DNA of 11,871 bases, taken from contig JAEEYN010000083.1 in assembly GCA_016288175.1 (NCBI GenBank), forward strand, positions 1-11,871. The letters run 5' to 3'. A program made the translations under genes and the position numbers. Positions 1-5,864 of this stretch are shown piece after piece. The notes below the pieces were generated by a model that searched no databases, was not told the DNA's origin, and saw nothing but the letters and a program-made list of their open reading frames with translations. Position 1 is the first letter of the stretch. The number at the start of each line of letters is the position of its first letter. Source of the stretch: Bacillota bacterium (lineage in GTDB: Bacteria; Bacillota; Clostridia; Christensenellales; CAG-138).

Positions 1-111
1 CGCACCTGGCTCGGCACCGATTATCTCGGCGGCAGGCATGCGCGCCGCGTCGGGAAGATCGGCAAATACGAAGAGGGCCGGTCCCTTCCGGCCGAAACCG
101 AAGCAGAATAA
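1..111 (+). CDS. rpiB: Ribose-5-phosphate isomerase B, C-terminal end (partial)
   Basis: The window opens inside this gene; base 1 is a codon start and the stop is TAA at 109-111, giving the last 36 residues. The tail reads W-L-G-T-D-Y-L-G-G-R-H-A-R-R-V-G-K-I. This matches the RpiB/LacAB C-terminal signature, in which a tryptophan-leucine segment is followed by GGRHxRRxxKI. RpiB interconverts ribose 5-phosphate and ribulose 5-phosphate in the pentose phosphate pathway, in the cytoplasm. The stop lies 28 bases before upp, which suggests co-transcription; rpiB next to upp is, as I remember it, a common clostridial order. The catalytic cysteine region lies outside the window, so activity cannot be judged. 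The sugar-isomerase family call is firm; RpiB rather than LacB is an inference from the neighbour. Confidence 0.85.
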   Translation, partial: RTWLGTDYLGGRHARRVGKIGKYEEGRSLPAETEAE

Positions 112-139
112 AAACAAACGCATATTTCAGGGGGTAATT

Positions 140-781
140 ATGGAAAGCTACATGGAAAACGTCGTCGTCATCGACCATCCTCTCGTTCAGCACAAGCTCA
201 CCCTGCTGCGCAACCGCAACACGGGCACGAAGGATTTCCGCATGCTCCTCAAGGAGCTGTCGACGCTCATGGCCTATGAGGTCACCCGCGACCTTCCGAT
301 GGAGGAGATCGAGATCAAAACGCCCGTCGCTCCGATGCGTTCCCGCGTCCTCGCCGGAAGAAAGCTCGGTATCGTCCCGATCCTCCGCGCCGGCCTCGGC
401 ATGGCGGAGGGCATTATGGAGCTCATTCCCGCCGCGAAGATCGGCCACATCGGCCTCTACCGCGATCCGCAGACGCTCAAGCCCGTGAGCTACTACTGCA
501 AGCTCCCGACCGACACGAACAAGCGCGACATGATCGTCGTCGACCCGATGCTCGCGACCGGCGGCTCCGCTGCGGAAGGTATCCGCGTCGTTAAGGAAGC
601 CGGCTGCAAGACCATCCGCCTGATGTGCCTCGTCGCCGCTCCGGAAGGACTCAAGCTCCTCCATGAAGAGCATCCGGACGTCCGCATCTTCACCGCCGCC
701 GTCGACAGCCACCTCAACGAGCACGGCTATATCGTTCCCGGTCTCGGCGACGCAGGCGACAGGATCTTCGGAACGAAGTAA
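140..781 (+). CDS. upp: Uracil phosphoribosyltransferase
   Basis: The 213-residue cytoplasmic enzyme converts uracil and PRPP to UMP in pyrimidine salvage. The PRPP-binding loop is visible at about residues 133-144 (VVDPMLATGGSA), and the uracil-binding C-terminal motif at 197-208 (GYIVPGLGDAGDR). The conserved RAGLGM segment is at 83-88. The length is normal for bacterial UPRT. The start at 140 is chosen because AGGGGG (129-134) sits five bases upstream. A longer in-frame reading from base 38 overlaps rpiB and adds residues foreign to the family. A second in-frame ATG at 152 has poorer spacing. The gene follows rpiB by 28 bases, probably in one transcript that ends at the hairpin at 808-833. 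Confidence 0.97.
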   Translation: MESYMENVVVIDHPLVQHKLTLLRNRNTGTKDFRMLLKELSTLMAYEVTRDLPMEEIEIKTPVAPMRSRVLAGRKLGIVPILRAGLGMAEGIMELIPAAKIGHIGLYRDPQTLKPVSYYCKLPTDTNKRDMIVVDPMLATGGSAAEGIRVVKEAGCKTIRLMCLVAAPEGLKLLHEEHPDVRIFTAAVDSHLNEHGYIVPGLGDAGDRIFGTK

Positions 782-807
782 GCGGAAGCAGTATTCGAAA
801 CAAACAC

Positions 808-836
808 AAAGGCAGGGTCTCGGCCCTGCCTTTACT
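808..836 (+). terminator. Intrinsic terminator after upp
   Basis: GGCAGGG (811-817) pairs with CCCTGCC (824-830) around a six-base loop. The flanking AAA (808-810) and TTT (831-833) extend the stem to ten pairs. The T tract is short, so termination may be moderate. It lies 26 bases beyond the upp stop and closes the rpiB-upp unit. Confidence 0.8.
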
Positions 837-841
837 GTATC

Positions 842-1050
842 AGTGAATAGTGAATAGCGGCGGCGGATTTTCCGCAAGCGGAAGCTCAATTTATGCCTTC
901 CCCTTGATGCTGAGGATTCCGGGGGCATGCGGATGATATCTTTCCAAACATCATGATCCTGCCGATGAATATTAAAGCTTTGCCCCAAGGCAAAGCCTCC
1001 TTCACTATTCATTATACGCAATTAGCCGATAGCTTCTATCGGCGTATCCC
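842..1050. repeat. Intergenic inverted-repeat cluster (MITE-like or REP-like)
   Basis: This gene-free stretch holds nested inverted repeats. An 11-bp pair, TGAATAGTGAA (844-854) and TTCACTATTCA (1001-1011), brackets about 145 bases. Inside are GATTTTCCGCAAGCGGAA (866-883), repeated exactly at 6375-6392, and a perfect hairpin GCTTTGCC-CCAA-GGCAAAGC (977-996). Just outside is GCCGATAG-CTT-CTATCGGC (1025-1043), flanked by ATAC and GTAT. No convincing ORF with a ribosome-binding site is present. The layout looks like one or two non-coding repeat elements inserted side by side; no transposase or target duplication is visible, so the mechanism is unknown. Confidence 0.6.
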
Positions 1051-1124
1051 CCTTCCGCTTCTATTTCATTTTCCCTTATATTACAGCGATTTTTTTGACG
1101 TTTCGTACTATTTTCAAACGCTTC

Positions 1125-1154
1125 TTTGCGCTTTTTCGGGCGGCAAAGCGCAAA
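1125..1154. repeat. Perfect 10-bp hairpin inside intergenic repeat
   Basis: TTTGCGCTTT (1125-1134) and AAAGCGCAAA (1145-1154) are perfect reverse complements around a ten-base loop. The hairpin abuts the larger dyad at 1160-1207. Together with flanking sequence it can be read on the minus strand as a short basic peptide, which is probably an artefact of the repeat rather than a gene. Confidence 0.6.
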
Positions 1155-1207
1155 AAATAACGCGCCATAGCCAATCGAAGTTACCTGCGATTGAGGATAC
1201 GGCGCGT
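1152..1207 (-). terminator. Large hairpin with T tract downstream of the BlaI-type gene
   Basis: Read on the minus strand, ACGCGCC (1207-1201) pairs with GGCGCGT (1166-1160). An inner stem, CAATCG (1193-1188) with CGATTG (1177-1172), sits within the loop, and TATTTTTT follows (1159-1152). It starts 36 bases after the stop of the minus-strand repressor gene and is a plausible terminator for it. It also appears to be part of the surrounding repeat element, so it may be a repeat that supplies termination. Confidence 0.55.
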
Positions 1208-1242
1208 AATAATTCGAGTGGGCAGACCGAATCGCCCGCGGG

Positions 1243-1617
1243 TCATCCGCGAATGGCTTCGATCGTTTCCTGAAGCTTCGCAAGCTGTGCGTCGTCGCAA
1301 AGCCCGCGCTTATGCATCAGGGTTACAAGGTCCGAAAGGCTGGCTCCCTCGCTGCCGTCGAGGAGCTGGCAGCGGGACTGAACGATGTATTCGGCACGGG
1401 TGAGCGCGGGAACATAAAGGTAGCTGCGCACCTGCTTGCCCACAATCTTGATGTAGCCCTTTTCGTTCAGTCGGTTCACGAAGGTCTGAACCGTCTGATA
1501 GGTCCAGTCGTGACCCTGAGTCTCATGCCAAATGTCAGTGATGATGACAGGCTTGCCGGCCGACCAGATAATCTTCATTATCTCGAGTTCGGCGGATGAA
1601 ACATCTTTCAGGATCAT
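1243..1617 (-). CDS. BlaI/MecI/CopY-family transcriptional repressor
   Basis: The 124-residue protein matches the Penicillinase_R family in length (about 120-130) and sequence. The N-terminus has SSAELEIMKIIW (7-18). The winged-helix recognition segment is DWTYQTVQTFVNRLNEKGYI (37-56), and an SYLYVP wing (65-70) follows. The C-terminal helices (94-122) correspond to the dimerisation domain. Family members repress beta-lactamase, mecA or metal-efflux genes until a BlaR1-type M56 protease cleaves them. No M56 partner lies in the window, so the gene is an orphan here and its target is unknown. The start at 1617 has AGGAG about ten bases upstream. It lies downstream of sigG on the same strand but has its own promoter in the 176-base gap. 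Confidence 0.88.
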   Translation of the reverse strand: MILKDVSSAELEIMKIIWSAGKPVIITDIWHETQGHDWTYQTVQTFVNRLNEKGYIKIVGKQVRSYLYVPALTRAEYIVQSRCQLLDGSEGASLSDLVTLMHKRGLCDDAQLAKLQETIEAIRG

Positions 1618-1651
1618 AATTGTTCAACTCCTGTGATTTATTTATACGCCT

Positions 1652-1680
1652 ATTATACCCAAACAAAGCCTCAATCGCAA
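1652..1680 (-). promoter_or_regulatory. Sigma-A type promoter of the BlaI-type gene
   Basis: On the minus strand TTGCGA (1680-1675) is followed after 17 bases by a perfect TATAAT (1657-1652), about 35 bases upstream of the repressor start. I see no clear BlaI-type TACA/TGTA operator over it. Confidence 0.65.
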
Positions 1681-1793
1681 CACCTTGATATGCTTTTTTT
1701 CCATTAAATTCAAGTATTTTTATTGTAATAGTATCATTTCGGACTGTTTTCGGGTTGTTTTGACACATATCTGCCCACCTTTGTCGTTTTGTA

Positions 1794-2573
1794 TTAAATT
1801 TGCACATGCCTGCGCATCCGCTCCAGCGCGGCCTTTTCGAGGCGGGAAACCTGCGCCTGACTTACGCCGACTCGCTCCGCGACCTCGGTCTGTGTCTTCC
1901 CCTGGAAGAAGCGGAGGCGGAGGATCTTCCGCTCCCTTTCGGAGAGCCTGCTCATGCCGCCCTCGATCGCGATCGAATCGAGCCAGCGGTCGTCGCTCTC
2001 GTTTTCGTCGCGGATCTGGTCCACGATATAGACGGGGTCGCCGTCATCCTTATAAATAGGTTCGTTCAGCGAAACGGGGTCGGCGATCGCGTCGAGAGCG
2101 AATATGACCTCCGATTCCGGAACGCCGAGCTCCTCCGCGATCTTTTCGAGCCGCGGCTCGGCGCCATCCCTTTCAACGAGCCTGTTGCGGACTTGCAGCG
2201 CGTGGTAGGCGGTGTCCCGCAGCGAGCGGCTGACGCGCAGGCTGCTGTTATCCCGCAGGAAGCGGCGTATCTCGCCTATGATCATCGGCACGGCGTAGGT
2301 CGAGAAGCGGACATTGTGGCCGATGTCGAAATTATCGAGCGCCTTGATGAGCCCGACGCAGCCGACCTGGAAAAGGTCGTCCGGCGATTCTCCCCTGCCG
2401 GAAAAGCGCTGGATGACGCTCAGCACAAGGCGGAGGTTGCCCGTAATGAACTCCTCCCGCGCCGCGCTGTCCCCCGCTTTGATCCTTTTGAGCAGCTCCG
2501 TGCTCTTCTGCTGATTGATCCTCGGAAGCCTGCCCGTGTCCACGCCGCAGATCTCGACCTTGTTTGCCGCCAT
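1794..2573 (-). CDS. sigG: RNA polymerase sporulation-specific sigma factor SigG
   Basis: The 259-residue protein is the late forespore sigma factor. The N-terminal NKVEICGVDT (4-13) is the SigG signature and separates it from SigF. Region 2 spans about 46-110 with DDLFQVGCVGL and RFSTYAVPMIIGEI, region 3 about 111-175 with RVSRSLRDTA, and region 4 about 205-255 with RFFQGKTQTEVAERVGVSQAQVSRLEK. SigG directs forespore genes after engulfment, so its presence implies sporulation. The start at 2573 has GGAGG six bases upstream. In Bacillus and many Clostridia sigG follows spoIIGA-sigE; here it is alone and divergent from a SpoIID-domain gene. The residue aligned with B. subtilis Asn45, implicated in CsfB/Gin inhibition, is Thr44 here. 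Confidence 0.96.
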   Translation of the reverse strand: MAANKVEICGVDTGRLPRINQQKSTELLKRIKAGDSAAREEFITGNLRLVLSVIQRFSGRGESPDDLFQVGCVGLIKALDNFDIGHNVRFSTYAVPMIIGEIRRFLRDNSSLRVSRSLRDTAYHALQVRNRLVERDGAEPRLEKIAEELGVPESEVIFALDAIADPVSLNEPIYKDDGDPVYIVDQIRDENESDDRWLDSIAIEGGMSRLSERERKILRLRFFQGKTQTEVAERVGVSQAQVSRLEKAALERMRRHVQI

Positions 2574-2600
2574 TGTTTTCCTCCGTTGTTTCAGGTGAAA

Positions 2601-2622
2601 GCCTTTCCCCCGATTGGGGAAG
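2601..2622. repeat. CCTTTCCCC..GGGGAAGG hairpin in the sigG leader
   Basis: The sequence reads GCCTTTCCCCCGATTGGGGA then AG on the + strand. It is a near relative of the terminator hairpin at 11369-11390 (GCCTTCCCCCCGATGGGAAGG then C), and it sits in the 5' leader of sigG, about 20 bases upstream of its ribosome-binding site. On the sigG strand no T tract follows, so it is probably not a terminator there; it could influence leader folding. Confidence 0.5.
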
Positions 2623-2643
2623 GGTTTGACTTATTGCATTATT

Positions 2644-2674
2644 ATTAATGGCCCCGCAGATCGATTTTTATTCT
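2644..2674 (-). promoter_or_regulatory. Candidate forespore-type promoter of sigG
   Basis: On the minus strand AGAATA (2674-2669) is followed after 18 bases by CATTAAT (2650-2644). This resembles the SigG/SigF-class pattern (TGAATA, 17-18 bases, CATACTA), about 70 bases upstream of the sigG start. No good sigma-A promoter is seen in the same gap. The match is imperfect and the assignment tentative. Confidence 0.35.
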
Positions 2675-2813
2675 TTATATGCTTGTCTTTTTTTATTATA
2701 ATGTGTCGATATCACGGCATTCCCCGATAACCGTCAAGGCTCCCCTCCCTCCGCCAATTTTTGCCCTGCGCGAACGAAAAAATCCGCTTATAAAGAAAAA
2801 ATCGGGCTCCCTG

Positions 2814-2842
2814 TTGCAAAATTTGAACATATATGTTATAAT
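2814..2842 (+). promoter_or_regulatory. Sigma-A type extended -10 promoter of the SpoIID-domain gene
   Basis: TTGCAA (2814-2819), 17 bases, then TATAAT (2837-2842) preceded by TGT, an extended -10. The predicted transcript starts near 2849, almost on a 7-bp hairpin TTTCCCC/GGGGAAA (2851-2857 and 2867-2873) that would cap the 5' end. The leader is about 83 bases. Confidence 0.75.
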
Positions 2843-2931
2843 TAAATTCCTTTCCCCTTTCAGATCGGGGAAAAACGATAAAAAACGGTGCCGAAAAGGC
2901 CGCCGGATCAGGCAAAAAAGGGTTTGGATTT

Positions 2932-4917
2932 ATGAGAAAGATACAGAAAAATTTCAGAAAGGCGCTTGCGGTGCTGCTGCTTGCGGTGCTTTCCCTCGCA
3001 GCCGTTGTCCCGGCCGCGGCGGAAGCCGCCAAGAACCGCAGGCAGAGCGGCACGGAGCCGCCCGCTGCCCCCGCGCAGCAGCGCGAGAGGGTCGAGTTCC
3101 CCGCCCCCGAGACCGAGGAGGACGACGGACCGCACTCCGAGCTCTCTCCCTACGATGAAAACGGCGAGATCCGCCTCACAAGGTCGATCCCCCGAACGTC
3201 CGACGACGATTTTTCGTTCATCCGCGTTCTGATCAACGTCGGCAGCGTTTCCACGATCCGCTTCAATCTTGTCGGTTCCTATTATATCGACCAGAACCGC
3301 ACTCCCCTCTACGGCACGGCGGAATCGCCCCTTTCGGTCAAGATCCGCGCCGAGAGCGGCAGCGTTTCCGTGATCGTCAACGACGAAACGCTCTACACCG
3401 GCGCTCAGGCCGATATCAAGCGCGTTAGCCTCGCCCACGCCGCGGGCTATGCTCAGCTCCGCACCGGCGGCTACGATTTCAACGACGAGCGGATGTACCT
3501 CGGCCACCTGCGCCTGCGCGCGAACAGCGACGGCACCGTCCGTTTCGTCAACGTGATCCCGACGGCGCACTACCTTTACGGCATCATCCCCTATGAGATG
3601 AGCGAAAGCTGCGAGATCGAGGGCCTCAAGGCGCAGGCCGTCACCGCGAAGACCTACGGCTTCGGCTTCACCTACACCGGTGACGATTACGACATCACCG
3701 ATTCGTTCACCTATCAGGGCTACCGCGGCTACAATCCCGGCTATACGAAGTGCATGAACGCCTGCCTCGGCGTTATCGGCAAGCTGATGTTCTATAACGG
3801 CGGCGTACCCCTCGCCTTCTACGGCGCGACCAACGGCGGCGAGACCGCCCTGCCCTCCCACGCCTTCGGCACATCCCCGCTCGACGACGCGTATCAGATC
3901 CGAATCGACAATATCGACCTGCAGTACGGCAGCTCGAAGCTCAAGACCTTCGATATCGAATACGGCGCATCCGTTTCGAACAGCTCCTTCCGCCATCTGC
4001 TCGAGGACCAGGCCGAGAATACGCTCGGCCACGGCGTTGAGATCCTCTCCGTTACCTCTGCGGACGTCAACACTCCGAAATTCACCGGTACTACCCGTAA
4101 TATGACGAAGATGGACGTTACAGTGAACGTGCTCGACGGAAACACGCAGCGGCAGCTCTCCCTGCGTTTCGACGTCACGAAGCTGAAGAGCTACGGCGTT
4201 TTCAGCGGTTCCTACAAGATCTATTGGGGAAAAAATATCACGGGCGGCTACAGGGTCTATTTCGGCCGCTGGGGCCACGGCCTCGGCCTTTCGCAGTACG
4301 GCGCCGACGGTTTCGCCCATGAGGGCTATAATTTCAGCGAGATACTGGACTTCTATTTCTCTAAGATGGATCTTCTGAACGTCCATGAGGATAACCCCGA
4401 GCGTGCGTACGCCTATACCATCTCGCCCGTCGCGTACGGCGTCACGAACACCTCCGGCGTGCGGATGCGCAGCATCCCCTCCACCGATGGCGCGCTCTAT
4501 TCGAGCTTCCCCGCCGGCACGCATGTTAAGGTCATCTCCGAATCCGACGGCTGGCTGCTCTGCATCGCGGACGGTATCCTCGGCTATATCCGCGGCGATC
4601 TTGTCGACATCGTGCTCTTCCCCTCCCCGAACGGCGCAGAGCAGTCGATCGGCCGCGCGGGTCTCGCGAACGGCGTCACCGAAGCCGCGCTCTATACCGG
4701 GCCTTCCGAATACTGCGACGTCGCCCTGGTCGTCAGCGGCGCGACGATGATCGATATCTGGAATTCGATCGGAAGCTGGTACCGCGTCCGTGTCCACGGC
4801 AATTTCTACTATATCCGCTCGGAGCTCGTCTCCGTCATGATGTGGACGAGCATCAGCCTGCACAGCTACCTTGTCGGCAGCACCCCCGGCGATTTCAAGC
4901 CGATGCCGAGACCTTGA
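2932..4917 (+). CDS. Secreted SpoIID/LytB-domain protein with two SH3-like domains
   Basis: The 661-residue protein has an N-terminal signal segment: basic residues 2-10, then a hydrophobic stretch at 11-30 ending AAAEA. An acidic, proline-rich linker runs to about 90. The SpoIID domain spans about 97-480. Its signature YLYGIIPYEMSESCEIEGLK (214-233) is followed by AQAVTAKTYGF (234-244), and the closing motif is GRWGHGLGLSQYGA (445-458). Glu222 aligns with the catalytic glutamate of SpoIID lytic transglycosylases, which cleave denuded glycan strands. Two bacterial SH3-like repeats follow (about 500-560 and 578-636), probably for wall binding. SpoIID itself lacks these and is about 340 residues, so this may be a vegetative or spore-associated wall enzyme rather than the engulfment protein. 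The ribosome-binding site is weak (AAGGG about ten bases upstream). The 5' neighbour is divergent sigG. Confidence 0.85.
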   Translation: MRKIQKNFRKALAVLLLAVLSLAAVVPAAAEAAKNRRQSGTEPPAAPAQQRERVEFPAPETEEDDGPHSELSPYDENGEIRLTRSIPRTSDDDFSFIRVLINVGSVSTIRFNLVGSYYIDQNRTPLYGTAESPLSVKIRAESGSVSVIVNDETLYTGAQADIKRVSLAHAAGYAQLRTGGYDFNDERMYLGHLRLRANSDGTVRFVNVIPTAHYLYGIIPYEMSESCEIEGLKAQAVTAKTYGFGFTYTGDDYDITDSFTYQGYRGYNPGYTKCMNACLGVIGKLMFYNGGVPLAFYGATNGGETALPSHAFGTSPLDDAYQIRIDNIDLQYGSSKLKTFDIEYGASVSNSSFRHLLEDQAENTLGHGVEILSVTSADVNTPKFTGTTRNMTKMDVTVNVLDGNTQRQLSLRFDVTKLKSYGVFSGSYKIYWGKNITGGYRVYFGRWGHGLGLSQYGADGFAHEGYNFSEILDFYFSKMDLLNVHEDNPERAYAYTISPVAYGVTNTSGVRMRSIPSTDGALYSSFPAGTHVKVISESDGWLLCIADGILGYIRGDLVDIVLFPSPNGAEQSIGRAGLANGVTEAALYTGPSEYCDVALVVSGATMIDIWNSIGSWYRVRVHGNFYYIRSELVSVMMWTSISLHSYLVGSTPGDFKPMPRP

Positions 4918-4930
4918 TCGATCTAATACA

Positions 4931-4970
4931 AAAACCCGGTCGGAGCGATCGCTCCGGCCGGTTTTGTTTT
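4931..4970. terminator. Bidirectional terminator between convergent genes
   Basis: CCGGTCGGAGC (4936-4946) pairs with GCTCCGGCCGG (4951-4961) through one G-T wobble around GATC. It is flanked by A5 before (4930-4934) and TTTTGTTTT after (4962-4970), so it works on either strand. It ends both the SpoIID-domain gene and the convergent MGMT-type gene. Confidence 0.9.
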
Positions 4971-4976
4971 ACGAAT

Positions 4977-5321
4977 TTAAATCAAGGCGTGATCCGCCCG
5001 TAAGCGCGTCTGATCCTCCGGCTTCCACAGATATTTTTCCATATCCACGAACCCGTCAACGAATTCCACGCCCTCCCTTTCGAGAAGGGTGACCTGCATA
5101 TTCGCCCCGCCGAACGCGAACGCCGGCGAAACGCGGCCGTCCTTATTCACGACGCGGTAGCACGGGATAGAATCCGGGTCGGGATTGACGTGGAGCGCGT
5201 AGCCGACCACCCTCGCCCAGCGCGGGTTGCCCGCAAGCGCCGCGATCTGCCCGTAGGTCGCGACCCTGCCGTATGGGATGCGGCGCACAGCGTCGTAGAT
5301 CCTGTTGAATGTTTCGCTCAT
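4977..5321 (-). CDS. MGMT/Ogt-family DNA-binding alkyltransferase-like protein
   Basis: The 114-residue protein consists only of the DNA-binding/active-site domain of O6-alkylguanine-DNA alkyltransferases; the N-terminal domain of Ada/Ogt is absent. It has the helix-turn-helix segment TYGQIAALAGNPRWARVVGY (22-41) and the active-site motif PCYRVV (53-58). Full MGMT enzymes have PCHRV; ATL proteins replace the cysteine, usually PWxRV. Here Cys54 is kept but the proton-relay histidine is Tyr55. It could be a weak alkyltransferase or a lesion-binding ATL-like protein that feeds nucleotide excision repair. The start at 5321 has GGAGGG eight bases upstream. It converges on the SpoIID-domain gene and diverges from secG. 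Confidence 0.87.
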   Translation of the reverse strand: MSETFNRIYDAVRRIPYGRVATYGQIAALAGNPRWARVVGYALHVNPDPDSIPCYRVVNKDGRVSPAFAFGGANMQVTLLEREGVEFVDGFVDMEKYLWKPEDQTRLRADHALI

Positions 5322-5371
5322 CGTGTCTTCCCTCCCGGTTTATTATGCGCCGCGGCGCCGTCCGTGCGGTC

Positions 5372-5380
5372 ATTATACCA
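5372..5380 (-). promoter_or_regulatory. Extended -10 element of the MGMT-type gene
   Basis: On the minus strand the sequence is TGGTATAAT (5380-5372), a perfect -10 with an extended TGn. There is no recognisable -35 at 17 bases, so the call rests on the extended element and its position about 50 bases upstream of the start. Confidence 0.55.
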
Positions 5381-5450
5381 CAAAAGCCGGATAAAGCCCA
5401 GTTTTCCCCGAAAACAGAAAAACTTTCTGCCATATTATACAAAAAAACTC

Positions 5451-5479
5451 TTGAATACTTCGGAAAGCTATGGTATAAT
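5451..5479 (+). promoter_or_regulatory. Sigma-A promoter of secG
   Basis: TTGAAT (5451-5456), 17-base spacer, TATAAT (5474-5479) with extended TGG. It lies 34 bases before the secG start and gives a short leader. Confidence 0.85.
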
Positions 5480-5513
5480 GGCGGTCGCAGTTAAAATGAA
5501 AGGACTATGGACT

Positions 5514-5756
5514 ATGTCAACTGTTAAAGTCATTATCAACATCGTGCTGGTAATTTCGGCAGTTCTGCTTGTTATTTCCGTCCTCCTCCAGGACGCAAAG
5601 AGTGCCGGCCTCGGCGCCGCTTTCGGCAACGATACCACCGCTTTCGGCCGCAGCCGCAATCAGAAAGCTTCCAAGCAGGCCAAGCTCCAGAAGATAACCG
5701 TCATTCTCGCGATCATCGTCGGCGTTCTGGCAATCGTTCTTCTGCCCCTGGGTTGA
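5514..5756 (+). CDS. secG: Protein translocase subunit SecG
   Basis: The 80-residue membrane protein is the small non-essential subunit of the SecYEG channel. Two hydrophobic helices are visible (about 4-25 and 58-79). The family loop VLLQDAKSAGLGAAFGNDTT (23-42) lies between them and runs on through AFGRS. The start at 5514 is preferred because AAAGGA (5499-5504) sits nine bases upstream. An in-frame ATG at 5496 overlaps that ribosome-binding site and would add six residues. A strong terminator follows, then smpB. In many Firmicutes secG, rnr and smpB are adjacent; here rnr is missing between them. Confidence 0.95.
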   Translation: MSTVKVIINIVLVISAVLLVISVLLQDAKSAGLGAAFGNDTTAFGRSRNQKASKQAKLQKITVILAIIVGVLAIVLLPLG

Positions 5757-5779
5757 TCCCTCATCACGAAATGCAATGG

Positions 5780-5812
5780 CGCAGCACCTGCGCGGTCAGG
5801 TGCTGCGTTTTT
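5780..5812 (+). terminator. Strong intrinsic terminator after secG
   Basis: An 11-bp perfect stem, CGCAGCACCTG (5780-5790) with CAGGTGCTGCG (5797-5807), has a six-base loop and is followed by TTTTT. It lies between secG and smpB, so smpB would depend on readthrough or an unseen promoter. Confidence 0.9.
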
Positions 5813-5835
5813 GAGTTTAAAAAGATGTTTGTCGG

Positions 5836-5859
5836 AGCCGCCCGAACAGCGGTTTTTTT
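5836..5859 (+). promoter_or_regulatory. Small hairpin plus T7 immediately before the smpB start
   Basis: CCGC (5838-5841) pairs with GCGG (5849-5852), extendable by a G-T and an A-T pair, and is followed directly by seven T (5853-5859). The smpB ATG starts at 5865. The shape is terminator-like or attenuator-like, and it occupies the place where a Shine-Dalgarno sequence would be expected. Confidence 0.4.
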
Positions 5860-5864
5860 GAACT

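Noticed and set aside
1005..1283. A 92-codon minus-strand ORF
   Set aside because: It is composed of the inverted repeats of the intergenic block and overlaps the end of the repressor gene; a translated repeat is more likely than a protein.
1700..1740. BlaI-type operator upstream of the repressor gene
   Set aside because: An ATTACA half-site is visible, but the flanking repeats are direct rather than inverted and it lies too far from the promoter to be convincing.
1800..2648. A 282-codon open frame on the + strand
   Set aside because: It is antisense to sigG, which is unambiguous.
2908..4863. A 651-codon open frame on the minus strand
   Set aside because: It lies antisense to the SpoIID-domain gene, is rich in Ala/Asp/Val/Arg repeats typical of the shadow of GC-rich codons, has no ribosome-binding site and matches no family.
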